Origin: Favolaschia claudopus
Lineage: Eukaryota; Basidiomycota; Agaricomycetes; Agaricales; Mycenaceae
NCBI GenBank assembly: GCA_037176885.1
Contig: JAWWNJ010000080.1
Location: 806,001-870,000 of the forward strand
DNA length: 64,000 bases
Direction: 5' to 3'
Every line of letters begins with the position of its first letter. The stretch's first letter is position 1. The notes beneath the pieces were generated by a model that did not search any database, had not been told where the DNA came from, and saw nothing but the letters and a program-made list of their open reading frames with translations. Position numbers and translations under genes: made by a program. Of this stretch, positions 31,905 through 43,634 are shown one piece after another.

Positions 31905-34000
31905 GTGGTACGCACTGTCTTTTTGTAATTCGATGGCGTAACTTGAAGCACATTTCCGGCGCGACGAATATCAGCTATTCTGAGGGTCAGACATTTGTCG
32001 ACATTCTCAAGGTATGTTGTTAGTTGCGTTTTGTTCTTCGAACTCAAGCCTTGTCCAACTGGTGCCATCCAATTCGTGGTTCGTTCAGTATATGCGTGCC
32101 TTGCAAAAAATTCAAGCAATGCTGGCACTTGAGGTGACAACAAAATCCCGGCTGGAATATCTTAGAGAGCTCCAGCTTGAGTACAAGGCGTGTTGCGAGG
32201 TATGACTCTTCGATTTCTGTACATAATTCATTCTAATCCGCGTCGATACTAGTCTCGTAAACAAGACTTTATAAACTTTTTTGAAGATAGTCGTTCAAAC
32301 GTATATAAAGTCTTGGACGCGTGAGGGGGGTCGGCTGAGAAGCGTCAATTGATGGCTCGGCTTGATCACGGCTTCCTTTCTAGGAAAGTCGCTAGGACGG
32401 CCATCACAAACCGAAAGCTTTGCGCATTCGCATTGAGCGCGGTGGTCAAGTTCGCCGCTAGAACTAACGTGTATGAGGGCTCGGTGAGGGTAGAAGTTGA
32501 TCTTCAGAGTATATGTGCACAATATCTCGCCGGCAGTTTATGAATCGAGTATAAGTGGGTTTTCACCCACTGAAGGACAATTTGACCTTAAACCGCTGCT
32601 AAAAACTAAAGCAAACCGGGTCATAGCACGCCCAAAGTACCTCGAACATATTTTTGAGGCTCAAAGGGTTACAAGGATGCTCAGAGGTATCGAAAGTAGG
32701 AGCAGTTGCCTGATTTAGCAGAGTTTCCCAATTTGGAAGGGCTTCCAAATGGAGTGAATTTCAGACTCCGCCAGTGATCTTGTCGCTTCTCCACGGGACC
32801 CCTTAACAAGTCCATGCCTACGTCGATACATAGAAAATATCCGAGAAACACGGCAAATCTTTCAATTACCTCAAGCACCACTTCCTCAGCCACGCTATTG
32901 AGAATTTTATGGCAAAGAGGACGAGTCGTAATCAAAATACGCGCGTTGGGGAAGGCTTTCAGCAGGAGCTCAGCGAGATGTACCAAATCACAAACAAAAA
33001 TGCCGAGCATCAGGTATGCTGCAAAATTCTGCTTTTAAACACGAATGCTGACATGGGGGTAAGATAGCGTTGATTGAAGAGAATGAGGAAGCCATGGTAC
33101 GCCTAGACATGCAGGTTGCAATGTGGCAGAAAAGCCAGGAGGATGCCGGAGACGACCTGATTCCACCTCCAGCGCCCGAGTCGTTCGTTCATTGGTCGCT
33201 GGGTGCTCCGGAAAGGCGTCTTTCACCGATGTCTTTTGAATCAAAACAGAGAAACAACCCTCTGTTTCGGAATTTGAATCTAAGGCAATATCTAGCTCGT
33301 CATCATACAGCGCACCCTCTTCGCATGGAACAAGATTTTGAGGTACATTTACTTCCCTTGTATTCAAATCGCAGGCTTACACAAATCCCCAGATCATGCC
33401 GTGCAAAGCCCTCGTCAACTTCCAGTCTTCGGTGAATTGGAAAAGCGAGCGCGACATCCTGCGCTGTACTCTAATCCGTCTTTCCACAATAGAGGGTTTG
33501 CGAAGAGCCATTGGAGCCATTGAATGGCTACCGATTTCCGTATTAGGAAAGTTTGATGGGCTAAACTTTTATGTCGAAGTCAAGAACAGCTATTTGGAAT
33601 GAAAATTGGATGCTCAGACCGGGGGTAGCTTTCGTCAATACGCCGGAATTCGGGCACTTGCGTAGCCATTAGCCATTCAATGGCTGCATCGCAAACAGGC
33701 TAATGAACCGCGGTATGATTCTGTCATCTTCAATGCCGAAGACGATCCTTTGGCAATGGCAGAACTGGCACTAACCTTCCGATGCTTCCTGCCGGACGGG
33801 GTAAAATCACCGACTGCCCAATACGTGAGCGGAAGTCAGGTGTGATGTTCATTGCACTAGAGCATGTTGTGCGCGGAGTCTTGCTCTGTCCCATTTTTGG
33901 AGCATCACGCCTCCGCCACAAAAAATCCGAAGTTGCCTGTCCAAAATCGTGGTTTGACGTCGTCGACCGTGATACCGAGACATTATAGAGAGGTAAATTC
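31905..34000 (+). pseudogene. Plavaka-like (CACTA-type) transposase C-terminal remnant
   Basis: Plus-strand segments: WRNLKHISGATNISYSEGQ (about 31950), an intron-like gap, QYMRALQKIQAMLALEVTTK then YLRELQLEYKACCE (32090-32200), IEENEEAMVRLDMQVAMWQK (about 33075), RQLPVFGELEKRARHPALYS (about 33405), and EPRYDSVIFNAEDDPLAMAE with LALTFRCFLPDG (33708-33800). The pattern W-LKH-G, then a helical region, then PRYDSVI-hydrophobic-F-C is what I recall from fungal Plavaka/KDZ-like transposases. It is broken by stops, by an unrelated stretch at 32290-33010 and by the MITE at 33491-33701. No DDE residues can be placed with certainty. Confidence 0.42.
33491..33701. mobile_element. 211-bp MITE, copy 2, inside a transposase frame
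   Basis: Nearly identical to 26518-26728. Flanked by AAT at 33488-33490 and 33702-33704. Taking one AAT away leaves an open frame that runs from the upstream ARHPALYS segment directly into EPRYDSVIF, which shows both the insertion and its exact ends. Confidence 0.9.
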
Positions 34001-34582
34001 ATTTGATAGCGCCAAGCGAGAGCATTCATATATAGCATTCACCACCCCAGGCTCCAAGTCCGCAGTGCAAGGCCGAGAGTCGATACATGGCGGTCTTGTC
34101 GCCCGCTTTGGTGCAGAAAATTATCGGCTTTCTTGAAATGATGTGCGCCTGTGTACGAGGGAGCAAAAGCGAGGTGGGTATTCCGAGGTGTAGATGTGTA
34201 GCCACAGATGCGCAGAAGAAAATGAGCCACGGGAGGCGGGAAACGATGCAGTAGTCATCGAGACCGGGGCGATCTGTCAAGCCAGCAGTGCGTGACACAG
34301 AAATGACAAAAAATCCAATTTTGCCGCTGAATTTATTTTTGCTGTTCGAATTCCCTTCTGGATTCCAACGCAATGCTCTTGGCTGAATTTCTGGCCTGCA
34401 CTTGACAGTGGGACGGTCGTGACTGACAAAATTCCCTTTGAATCCTAGTTTCAAGCTAATTTTTACCCAGATAAGAAGGTCCTGGCAGTCATTGTCAGCT
34501 CGAAATCAATATTTCCTCGAGAACTGTCGTTTTTGGCCACTATTTTGAAGCTGTTTCTTGGAGCCGTTTCAAAGTTTTTGAG
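34001..34582. other. No recognised gene
   Basis: The minus frame at 34026-34454 has no known motif. Confidence 0.35.
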
Positions 34583-34688
34583 GTGTCACGCGTAACTCCC
34601 AGGTCGTTTCTGGTTTCACGCCTTGCGTTTCAGGTCACGCTCGAAAGTTCGTTTCACCCATACACAAGCCTCAGAGGCTACAGTAAGC
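34583..34688 (+). repeat. Family X MITE, right-end fragment
   Basis: GTGTCACGCGTAACTC, CGTTTCTGGTTTC, GTCACGCTCGAAAGTTCG and TTTCACCCATACA align with 49513-49600 of the full element. The left two thirds are missing. Confidence 0.65.
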
Positions 34689-35270
34689 TCTACTGCTCCC
34701 TCCCTTTTGTCTCTTTTTTCTCCCTTTTCTGATCTTGAAAAACTTGAAATTTTTTATCCCGACAACAGACATAAGCCATGAGCCCAGTCAAATAAATATC
34801 CAGCGGGTCATCGATCGAATGACCACGACACATTATGAACTCTGCCGATATCCAGATCACCTATGAGCGCGTTGAAGGCCGTCGGCGTGATGTCTATGTC
34901 GTGCAAATGACATCCCTCGCATCGATCGACGATGAGAACCTGGATTGATGACTCGCCGTAATGCACTGTGGCCGATAGTGGCTTGTGGCAAGCTTTAGAC
35001 AGTCCACATGGGCTCCCGGTACTGGGCCCACAGAGTGGATTCCTGGTAGGTCTGTTCAGAACTGCACTCGAAACCCGAAAAATGGCGGCCTACGTGTTTG
35101 GGTTCCCTTTGCTAGTGTAACCTGGCCACTGATCATACATTAGGTGGGAGACCGCCGCTGTCATAGAGCTGTCGTCATATATATTGCCGCACGCTCCTAG
35201 CCCTTGCTCGCTTCACGGTTTGTTGAGCTCATGAACAACTCATGAAAACTACAGAGGCAGCCCGTACTCA
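34689..35270. repeat. Pyrimidine-rich repeat copy 2, then no recognised gene
   Basis: 34689-34785 is the second copy of the repeat described at 3990. After it, a 37-codon frame at 34835-34948 (+), reading SADIQITYERVEGRRRDVYV, has no known relative; nothing else is recognised up to 35270. Confidence 0.4.
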
Positions 35271-35465
35271 CTACCAGGTCACATCACCCCGATGGGTCTC
35301 AGTCAAGAAAGGGTTGGGTTGCGAGCTTGTGACATCGGAGCTTGGTGTTGGCTCATGGTCTGAAGCCACCGTCGTATGATTGGGAATGCACCTAGGAAGA
35401 TTGTAAGCCCAGCCCAAGATGGGTAGGCTCAGTAGGCTCAGCCTCAGAATCGCAATGACCAGCAT
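35271..35465 (-). CDS. Possible small secreted protein
   Basis: A 64-residue frame starts MLVIAILRLSLLSLPILGWA, a typical signal peptide: charged Arg, hydrophobic core and small residue before a likely cleavage near residue 20-21. The mature part has one Cys and is rich in Pro, Ser and Thr. Upstream on the minus strand CAACATAACA precedes the ATG (A at -3), and an ACTTAAAG stretch lies about 40 bp away. It could instead be exon 1 of a spliced gene, because a GT follows the last sense codon closely. Function unknown; chance ORF not excluded. Confidence 0.33.
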   Translation of the reverse strand: MLVIAILRLSLLSLPILGWAYNLPRCIPNHTTVASDHEPTPSSDVTSSQPNPFLTETHRGDVTW

Positions 35466-35570
35466 TGTTATGTTGATTTGGTGCCCGAGACCTGTCTTTA
35501 AGTACCAGGTCGGGGGTCAATTGGAGGCGGACCGGGGGCCATTGATTGATTAGCTAACTCATAACGAGGC

Positions 35571-35700
35571 TACAGCCGTTTCGGAACAAGAATGCAGGTT
35601 TTGAGGCTTATGTACTAGTCTGTGGTTACGGAGAATTAATCAAGTTTTCAAGTTGCAGAAAAAGAGAGAAAAAGAGGGAAAAAGAGGAGAGATTGTTAGA
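35571..35700 (-). repeat. Pyrimidine-rich dispersed repeat, copy 3 (inverted)
   Basis: Reverse complement has the CT-rich tract, TGCAACTTGAAAACTTGA and ACATAAGCC in the order of copies 1 and 2. Its edge carries TACAGCCGTTTCGGAAC, an end like that of the MITE at 17079. Confidence 0.5.
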
Positions 35701-36147
35701 TACCTCTGCATCAATGTCCTCAAATTACAGAGCTCCAACTTTGCTGAAGCGAGTGCAGTTTACAATTTGGTGTCTTGATTTCATCTTGATTCTTTTGCCA
35801 TATCGAGTAAAGATCAGGGAATTCAAGACTATGTCTATTCGGGGTTGCGTCCCAAAACGACATAGGACAAGCCAATGGAATTCAAGATTGGTAACCGGCA
35901 AATGCCGCTATCAACTGCCAGCTCATTTTCCCGTGCGCAACTCCGTCACGTCCCGCTGTTCCTGCGTCTCTGCATCCTTTTTCCTGGAGCTTCTTGGTTT
36001 CGATCTCTTTGAGCCTCATCTAAATACCGGTGCTTTCAAAACTGACGGCAACAAACTCTGTGAATAGGAATCTACGTCTCGTCTTGTCTTGTCCACACAC
36101 CCCAGAAACTCGATCTTCGCATCTTCTTGAAGAACAACAAGATTAAT
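35701..36147. other. No recognised gene
   Basis: Frame 35693-36067 (+) has no known motif. Confidence 0.35.
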
Positions 36148-37319
36148 ATTGTCGGAAAAATCTGGTTTTGCTTGTGGCGGCTTGGGCTGGGTCCCAAGCC
36201 ACTACAAGGTCGTAAGCGGAGCGTGGCTTATGACGCATAGTTTTGGGATTATGGAGTCTCCCAATCCACGCGGTGGCTTCTAATCCACTCCAACGGATTA
36301 CGGTATTTCAAGCCGCTGCAAGGTCGCAATCCACCTCCCCCGTCCGATATCGCTACCTTTGGGCACATATTTGCCAGGTACTCACAACAAGAACAATAGT
36401 TTGAACGAACATTTATATGACCTCTACGAAATCGAGACAATAATATGTTATTTACCATACCGTACTGTCCCTCTCGGCAGATTCAGTCGCTCGATGACAA
36501 CACCACTCTGCGAGACAACGGGTGAGCAGAAGATTCTAAAATGACGCTCGAGCAACTTACCACATCTACATGCTGGAATGCTACACCTATCGCAAGTAAG
36601 AGAGGGGAACACTACATGTTTAAGTCGCTCACCAGATGCATCTTGATTCTTCATCCAATGCGTCGATATGACGCGCGGAAACGCAAGATGAAGAAAACAC
36701 CGCTCGACTTCACTTACCTCAGGTACTAAGACAACCTTCTACAGCCTGTTCCTCTGTTGGGCTCAACACCGCACATACGATCCGTCATTGTCTTCATTGC
36801 ATTGAGTCATCGCCCTCGACGCACTGGAGGATTTTTGAGATCTAGGTATTGAGACTCGGAGGGGACAAGTTGGCTAAGATGGAGCGGAAAGTGGCCGAGT
36901 CGACGACGAGGGGAGTCTTGTGGGTGAAGATGACTAGTGCTGGCGAGAATGGACATCGTAGTAGGAAGAGAGAAGGGTGGTGGTTGTGTTTGGCGCTCCG
37001 CAGCACCTTTGTGGGGCGTTGTCGTCATCGTGCCGTAATGCTTGAGGGTCGGTTCTGGTTGAGCTTGGAGGAGTACTTTTGCGCGACTGGGACCTGTATG
37101 AATGGCTCGGAATTCAGGGAATGTAAGTATGATCTCAGGATGTAGCATGCTTGGAGCTTCATATTGTGCTAGGTCTTACCTAGGCAAGTTACAAAGGATT
37201 TGAACAACTTGAAGCGGCTTATAATCCACCCCGCCAACCGGTTGCAAGACGTCTCAAGGCTCCACAAGGCCGTAATCCAGTTCAATCCGTTACAAGCAAA
37301 ACCGTGTTTTTCCGACAAT
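36148..37319. mobile_element. 1.17-kb element with inverted ends
   Basis: Left ATTGTCGGAAAAATCTGG then TTTTGCTTGT; the right end inverted is ATTGTCGGAAAAACACGG then TTTTGCTTGT. Subterminal GGTCGTAAGC/GGCCGTAATCC and AATCCAC motifs recur near both ends (36210-36335, 37215-37290). No duplication is visible. The inner frames (36541-36729 +, 36807-37148 -) have no known motif. Confidence 0.6.
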
Positions 37320-38125
37320 TGCACTACCGGGGACGCGCATCACCATATCTCAAGCACAGAAATAGCTTTGAATCTTGCCTGCAACGACTTCATGAGGTGC
37401 GCGACTGCCTCTCGCCTTTCTTCTCTTGCTAACTGCATTTTTTTTCTCTGAGACAATCCTCTCCCCACCTTCTCTCACACCCAGATGCCGTCTAGCCGCA
37501 CCAAAGCTCGGTGTTTGGCTCGTCGGTGTAGCAGTATGTGCGTATTGCTGCTCTCGTCGAGCTGTAGTTGTTGCGGGGCTGTGTTTGGGTCAAGTTGCGG
37601 CTGGGTAACCGTTGTAGACACGCAAATGACGACTGCGATGTAGATGCACACAACTGGCGCGCGCGATTTCGTTTCATGAGAAACTCGGCATTCAGCATTC
37701 AGAAATCCGAAAACGAAGCGACGCCATCACTTTCCGTGATACTGGGCATCGGATCAATTTGTTTTGCTGCTTAGGTAATTATGAGGCTGGAGAGACCTGA
37801 AGTGTCAAGAAAGGCAAGAAAAAACTGGACTCACCGCTCGAAGAAGCATCAAACGTCTGGTCTGGGATTGAAACACTCTTGTTGCCCCATTAAAATGCAG
37901 ATGCTCAGTCAACGCACTTGTTTTGTAAGCCCGGGGCCTGTCAAGTGCCCGATCTGATCGTAGAGTAACTTAAATGGTGGGTTAAGTAAACCAAGCGCTC
38001 GCCGTCGGCAAATCGGCCGTTCCGAATATCCGCATGAGTATCATTGGCTAACCTTAAAGCTCATATACCATTGGAACACGCTGCTCACCGAGACCTGAAA
38101 CCTCCCCCTCCTCCCCCTCCCGTCC
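37320..38125. other. No recognised gene
   Basis: Overlapping frames at 37426-37774 show no motif. Upstream of the PWWP remnant there is a short CT-rich tract (38098-38124). Confidence 0.35.
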
Positions 38126-38868
38126 ATGGACCTTGTCCGAAATCCCATAGTTCCGGGCGATTTTGTGCTTGCGAAGTTGAAGGGGTATCCTAGTTGGCCG
38201 GCCATGGTACTTAAGAGCCTTTTCGACAGAATATCTGCTCATAATCTTAGGTGGTATTTCCGGAAACTTTGCCTGAGCAGGTTGCTTGCGCGAGACATTG
38301 TGCTGCATCGCATGCAGTTAAGTTCTACCCTGATTGTGACTTGTACGTGATGAATCCTAGAACTAAGTCCCCTCCCTTCAATCCGTTGTCAGCGCCTGGG
38401 TAGAAACCGCACAGATCCAGCTCATCAGGGCGAGGCTGCTCGAGAAACCGAACCTGGTTAATAAACGTAAAAAATTGCAGCAGGGTTACAAAGCCGCCCA
38501 TCAAGCCCTCTAGAGACGGACTCGAAGATGGCGCTTTCAACTGCAGAGGACATTTTTAGACACCCAGGTTCCCTCGATGGAGGCAAGTTCATACCTTTGA
38601 CAGTGGTATGGTGCAGCCATGACATTGTAACACACAGAATATTGTGAGTGCCGACAGAACGCTCACCAAGATTGAAGAGAAGCATGTGGATATCACTGAG
38701 CACGATTTAATTGCGAGTAGCATTCTTCACAAGGAGCTTTGGTAAGGCCTTCATAATTTTTCCAGACTTCGAAACTTGGAAAGGTACTACGCCATATCAG
38801 TCGGTTGATGATTGATTTTGCTACAGGACACGACGGCCATGGCGTTTGGATGTTGGGCAACTTTTAGG
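38126..38868 (+). pseudogene. PWWP-domain gene with LEDGF/IBD-like segment, broken
   Basis: Exon 1 begins ATG and reads IVPGDFVLAKLKGYPSWPAM, the PWWP signature (usual GD-VLAK-KGYP-WPA). An intron at 38207-38250 (44 bp, GT-AG) joins it to VVFPETLPEQVACARHCAAS and then HAVKFYPDCDLYVMNP, matching the second half of a PWWP fold. A stop follows at 38401. Downstream in other frames are EKPNLVNKRKKLQQGYKAAH (about 38450), ADRTLTKIEEKHVDITEHDL (about 38655) and SKLGKVLRHISRL (about 38770), which resembles the SKIGKVMRHI motif of the LEDGF integrase-binding/TFIIS-N fold. Fungal chromatin readers with PWWP plus this domain are known. Frame changes between blocks exceed what simple introns explain, so I call it a pseudogene, though a multi-exon gene is not excluded. 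Confidence 0.6.
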
Positions 38869-41180
38869 AGCCCCGTTTATAATTTTCGTTTTCGTAGTGC
38901 TCATCATGACTTCTCCAACACCACGTTTTCTTCCGAATAGAATTTTATGTGATTTATTTCCAATTTTCTGGGGAAGGAAACCGACCAAACGAATGCGCTG
39001 TAAGGATGCTGCGCCAACCTTTAACCTTACAACATTCAGACATTACCGCTCCCTATTGCATGGGACTTGAGACATTCTGTTGTTATCAACCGTTCTCTCT
39101 GAGTCTGAGCTTTGATGCTTTTAGATACCCCTCCAGGACATCCTTGTCTTTGGACTTCCCCTCACTGTCACTTCTGGCTTGCATCGCTTCTTGCATAGCT
39201 TTGTCGGAAAATCGCAATTTGCCTGATCAGCGACTGACGGCCATATCAGGGCTGGTTTGTCCCTTACTCGAGTCCACTCGCTGAGGGGGAGTGTTAGCAG
39301 TAATTGTTTACCACTCTTTATTTTGCAGCATATCGTACTCTCGTAAACGATTACGTAGTCTTTATGCGTTTGTAACCGGAACCACGACGTTCTCTACACA
39401 AACGCAGTTTCTTTCGACTTCTCGTCTTGACCACTCGATACGGGCGATACCGAACAGCAAATTACGCTGACATGGTTGTATCAGGTTACTTCGCGTGAAA
39501 CGAAGTCTGATATGGCCAGGTAGGATTAACATGGGCGCTTGGCTAATAACATTGATTGATGCCATCAATTTACGGCGTCTGCCGGCTCCTTTCCTCCTCC
39601 CTTGCTTCTCCCCATCGCTCTTGTCGTTTCCTCGCGGCCAGAGTCAGACTATGCTCAGCTTGGATCACCATACCCACCTGGATGTGCGCCAACGTTACGA
39701 ATAGAAGCTTCAGTAACACAGGAACAAGATCCGCCTTTTCTGTTGCGCCAGAAATACGATCACGACATCTCGACGGCTGCGCGTGGAGACGGGGCAGAGG
39801 GGAAGAAGAAGGATCGAGATTGTGGCATGGAGGCCTTAGGTGCGCCATTTTTCTGCTATCTTCCAGGCTTGCATTGATGTTGGTAGTTCATAGGGAGCCC
39901 GTCTTGAGCAAATTCAAAATTCATCGATGCGGTTAGCATTGCGCAGGTACGTGGGTGTACTTGTCTTTTTGCTATCAATCTCTTCTTCTCATATTTCAGC
40001 CTCCGATACTGTGAGCTGCAGGACAGAAATGTCGCTGTTGAGATGCGCGCCATAGCTTTCTAGCAACCTGTGTCGCAAATTTATTTATTTTGTTATCGGG
40101 CCCGACAGCCCGATCGGGCGCAATAAGCATACGATAGCCGTCCTACAGTGCCCGATCGGGATGCTATCAGGACGCTATCAGGACACTATAGGGTACGATG
40201 GGGTGTTCCGCGAACATAAGTAATTTGGTGAACTTGTAATCGACATTTGGATGCTCTATTCTGCAAGCTTTGACTGAATTTTTCACTGCTTCCAAAGAGC
40301 AGACTCCTTCTGTTCAAAAACCGGACGTTGTTTGCGGTGATTTATATTCATTCGAGTAATTGCAGTGAATGGCCAGGGCAGTGGTGGGGACGAGAATGAG
40401 GATCAGAATGTAAGTGAGCATGAAGACAACACTTCACCACAGTAACCAGTCAATGTTATAAATACCTTGCAAATTTTTGCCGTCGCGAAATCTTCAGCGC
40501 TACTGATCTTCGCCAGCTTGCAATAACATCGAGATGGTACGGGCAGGAACTCGGCAAAATTTGGGAGGACGAGGAAGGAAAAACAAATATATTTCAAAGA
40601 TAAGTACTGCTACACTCATTTCTTCAGTGCCTTGTTCCTTCCAGGGGCCGGCGCCGACGATGGTTCCACTGGTTTGATTTGGCGAAGGCAGTTGCCAAAA
40701 AGCTGGTGGTAATTTCCGTCTACCTCCTTGGTCATTTCCTCCCTCTCCAAAGTAGCTGCGATGCATTCGGGGCTCAATCTCATCGAGTCAATCAACGGGG
40801 AGATCACTCCCAACTCATGCATCATGCATATGCTGGCGCAGTTTCTGTTAGGGTGGGTTGCAGGGTGGGCAGCACATTGGACGGCGTGCGCGCGCAAGTG
40901 TAATGGATCAGCAAGCAAAAAGTAGGAAGAGCAGTGTATCGACGCACCTAAATGTAGTCCAGGAGCCGAGTGAAACCTCTTCCTTGCCCTCCCTATAGTC
41001 ATCCGAGACTGCACTTCGCCTGGTAACGGGCCCCTTGTTCTGAGTTGGGATCACCGCGGTTAGAGGCGCGCAGACATTGCGCGGACACGAATTTTTTTGG
41101 AGGTGATGCGACAGGCGAGTTCATTGGAAAGGGACCCGGATTTCCGGTTCAGAGTCGCAGACATGGGTGGTTCATGAAGA
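38869..41180. other. No recognised gene
   Basis: Frames at 39602-39877 (+), 40616-41014 (-) and 40728-40925 (+) have no motif I recognise. 40090-40200 holds a short motif cluster: CCCGATCGGG twice plus GCTATCAGGACGCTATCAGG and variants. Confidence 0.35.
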
Positions 41181-42420
41181 GGTAAACCCATTCCGGGGAA
41201 GGGAAAGAGTGTCTCCGTCGAGGGTTTTCTTCACTGTGGTCGCATAACCCCCTGACTTTCCCATAGTTGGTTCACAAGGTTTCAATGGGAAAATCACCAG
41301 AAAACTCTGTGAATACCACTATGGAGTTGTGAATTTCACGGAGATATTTTCACTGGGTCCAACTATGTGAGTGGGACATTTCATGGTGTTAATTCACACA
41401 TATGGTTTTGAAATGATATCCACCTCATACTGTATTCCAATGAAAACTCTTTCACTGTGTTGGATTCCCTTCCAATACTCCGGGAAGTCACTTGAAAAAT
41501 ACGTGAAAACACAGTGGAAACTGCATGAAAAATCTACTACGTAGATTTCGCTTTGACCAGCGCAACATACAAGTATTAGTCGTATCTCTTTTGTACGGAA
41601 GTACTTACTGAACTAGTACAACAAGTCTTTACTAACGATTGCTAAGTTACGGTACTCAAAGTATGTAAATTGACTATATTACTGTATTAGGAACACAACC
41701 AGTACTGGTGACCAGAACCATGTACCGCGTTCGAGGCAACTTTAACTCCATGAATTTCACGAGGTTTTCGGGTGAATTTCCAAGAGTTGCCAGGAAGCGA
41801 GGAATGAACTTTCTGAGCAGTTTTCACACGCATGCATTCATTCGATTTTCGAGTGAAATTCACGTAGTTCATATTGCGGACTCTGATTTTGTGAATCGGG
41901 TACGTGAAGTCACAACCCCATGAATCTGAATTCACTAGATAAACCCGTGAATTGTGGAATTCATGGTCCGGCTATGGGAAATTCATGGGTTCTGCAACCA
42001 CAGTGTCTTACCGGTCTCGAGCTGGCTGAACGATGATCGTTCGGTGAAGTATTTCATTGTTGATGTTGAGACAGTGACGTTCCTCGGCAACGCTTCCTGG
42101 ACGACGGCAACAAAAGCGGGAGAGAGTCCAACCAAAATTGGTTCGTTTGTTTTCTGCCTTGGGATTAATCAAAACTAATATATATTCTCAATCAACAACG
42201 GTACCCCCGCGCGCCTCAAATTCACAGGCTTCTTCGGCGACCAGGCATCCAATGCTGCCTCTTCCGAGCCGAACCCGAAGAAGCGCAAGCTTGACAACCG
42301 CTCTAACGAGCAGGAAGACCAGGGGGAAGGAACTTCGACGGGTCGGCGGGCTGGGGGATCCAATGGTAAACATTAACTCACTCTCGAATCCAGAGCTCGA
42401 GTCTCCTGTGTAATCAAATT
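41181..42420 (+). pseudogene. Copy 3 of the uncharacterised multi-copy gene, split by a MITE
   Basis: 41181-41231 matches 46039-46088 (the KPIPGKGKSVSVEGF block). The match resumes at 42006 with the segment LNDDRSVKYFIVDVE-like, and then TPARLKFTGFFGDQASN and PKKRKLDNRSNEQEDQG up to about 42345. The 774 bp between are a MITE. 5' exons are missing. Similarity ends about 42360, where the 45 kb copy passes into RNA14-like sequence and this one does not. Confidence 0.7.
41232..42005. mobile_element. 774-bp MITE, CACTG ends, TCTT duplication
   Basis: Ends CACTGTGGTCGCATAA and inverse of CACTGTGGTTGCAGAA. Flanked by TCTT at 41228-41231 and 42006-42009. The empty site is preserved in copy 1 (near 320, GGTTTTCTTACCGG on its minus strand) and, with one change, at 46081. 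The interior is full of GTGAATT/AATTCAC palindromes and has no transposase. CACTG ends suggest the CACTA group, though these usually give 3 bp. Confidence 0.9.
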
Positions 42421-43634
42421 CAAATGTAACTGTAATACAAGCGACTAATTTTGTTGTGTTCTACTATATCCGAGTCGTCCTCTGCTCTTTCTTTCAATCT
42501 GGAACCCCTTCTACGCAACAACAAGCTTTGCTAGCCGTTCTATACCGTCCCCCCTTTTCCCTCCACTGTGAGAAATTTGAACGCGTCGCATGACGGCGAC
42601 GACAATCGTGCGCGTCATGAGGGCACAACGCGCGGAAGAACGCCGATGCCGAGGGGTGCCGTCGGCAACGCGGAGTAGGCGCTCGATACAGGGAATAGGC
42701 GTTCGGTGAGGAAAATAGGCCATCAATAGGTCTTCGCGAGCGCCTATGCTACTAAAGTTGTCGTGCCTCGTCGGAAGCTAGCCTGTGCGAGTTACTAACA
42801 TGGATTTTGTGGGTATTTGAATTAGTGGAAAAGTGAATTTAATAAATGGTCACGGCTTAGGCATGGATTTGTTACACCCCCCGGCTGAGAAGGGGAAAAC
42901 GACGAAAAAGAAAGCGAAAAGGGGAAGAAGAGAGAGAATTCAGGCTCATGACCCATGCCAGTTGAGCCCAAGTCACTTGGGTCGTTGATCGGATCAATGG
43001 ATCAGATGTCGCGCAAAATACCGTGATTGCGCGAGCCCCGAGCCTCGGCAACATTTGGCAACGCGCCGGTTTGCTGTTCGTCTTTCAGCAACTTGGATGA
43101 TATTACTCGGAAGAAAAACTGCTCAATTGGTGCTGCTTGATTCAGAACAACACACTTTGAATTTGTCTGTCCTCAACTTGAAGAAGAAGAATCTCAGTTC
43201 CGAGCATGTGCAGAAAATTGTCGCAATACACACAGCTGAAATCCAGCTGCGGCTCAAAAAAGGGCAAAAGAATACATAATTCAGACACCTGGGTGGACAG
43301 GGTCCCAAGGAGGCGTAAAATGGGTTCTGGGATCTATATCTCTTGCTCTCCTCTGATGCCTTCCGTTTCATTTTGCAGACCCTCCGCCGAATGCGCGCAA
43401 CTCACGTGTACTGCAGGTAGGTTGCGATACCGCTGTTTTCCTCTGTTAGACTCAATCTTCAGGCAATTCAAAATGGTCTCCCTACGCCTCTACGAACCTA
43501 GCAAAATGGAGCACGTAGCGGTGAGTGAAGATTTCGTCTGAATTGTGTCCCACTCATGTCCTTCACGCGCGGCCAGTCAGACAGGCAAATTCTGCCCCTC
43601 AAAATAATCCGCCGCCACCGCGTCCCGACAGTCA
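42421..43634. other. No recognised gene
   Basis: Contains a short inverted pair TAGGCGCTCG/CGAGCGCCTA (42676 and 42738). Frames 43055-43279 and 43206-43541 (+) lack known motifs; the latter may be decayed Helitron N-terminal sequence. Confidence 0.35.

Noticed and set aside
32681..33010. NACHT/NLR fragment on the minus strand (AFPNARILITTRPLCHKI)
   Set aside because: A single short NACHT-like phrase in a transposase remnant, with no P-loop or repeats; insufficient.
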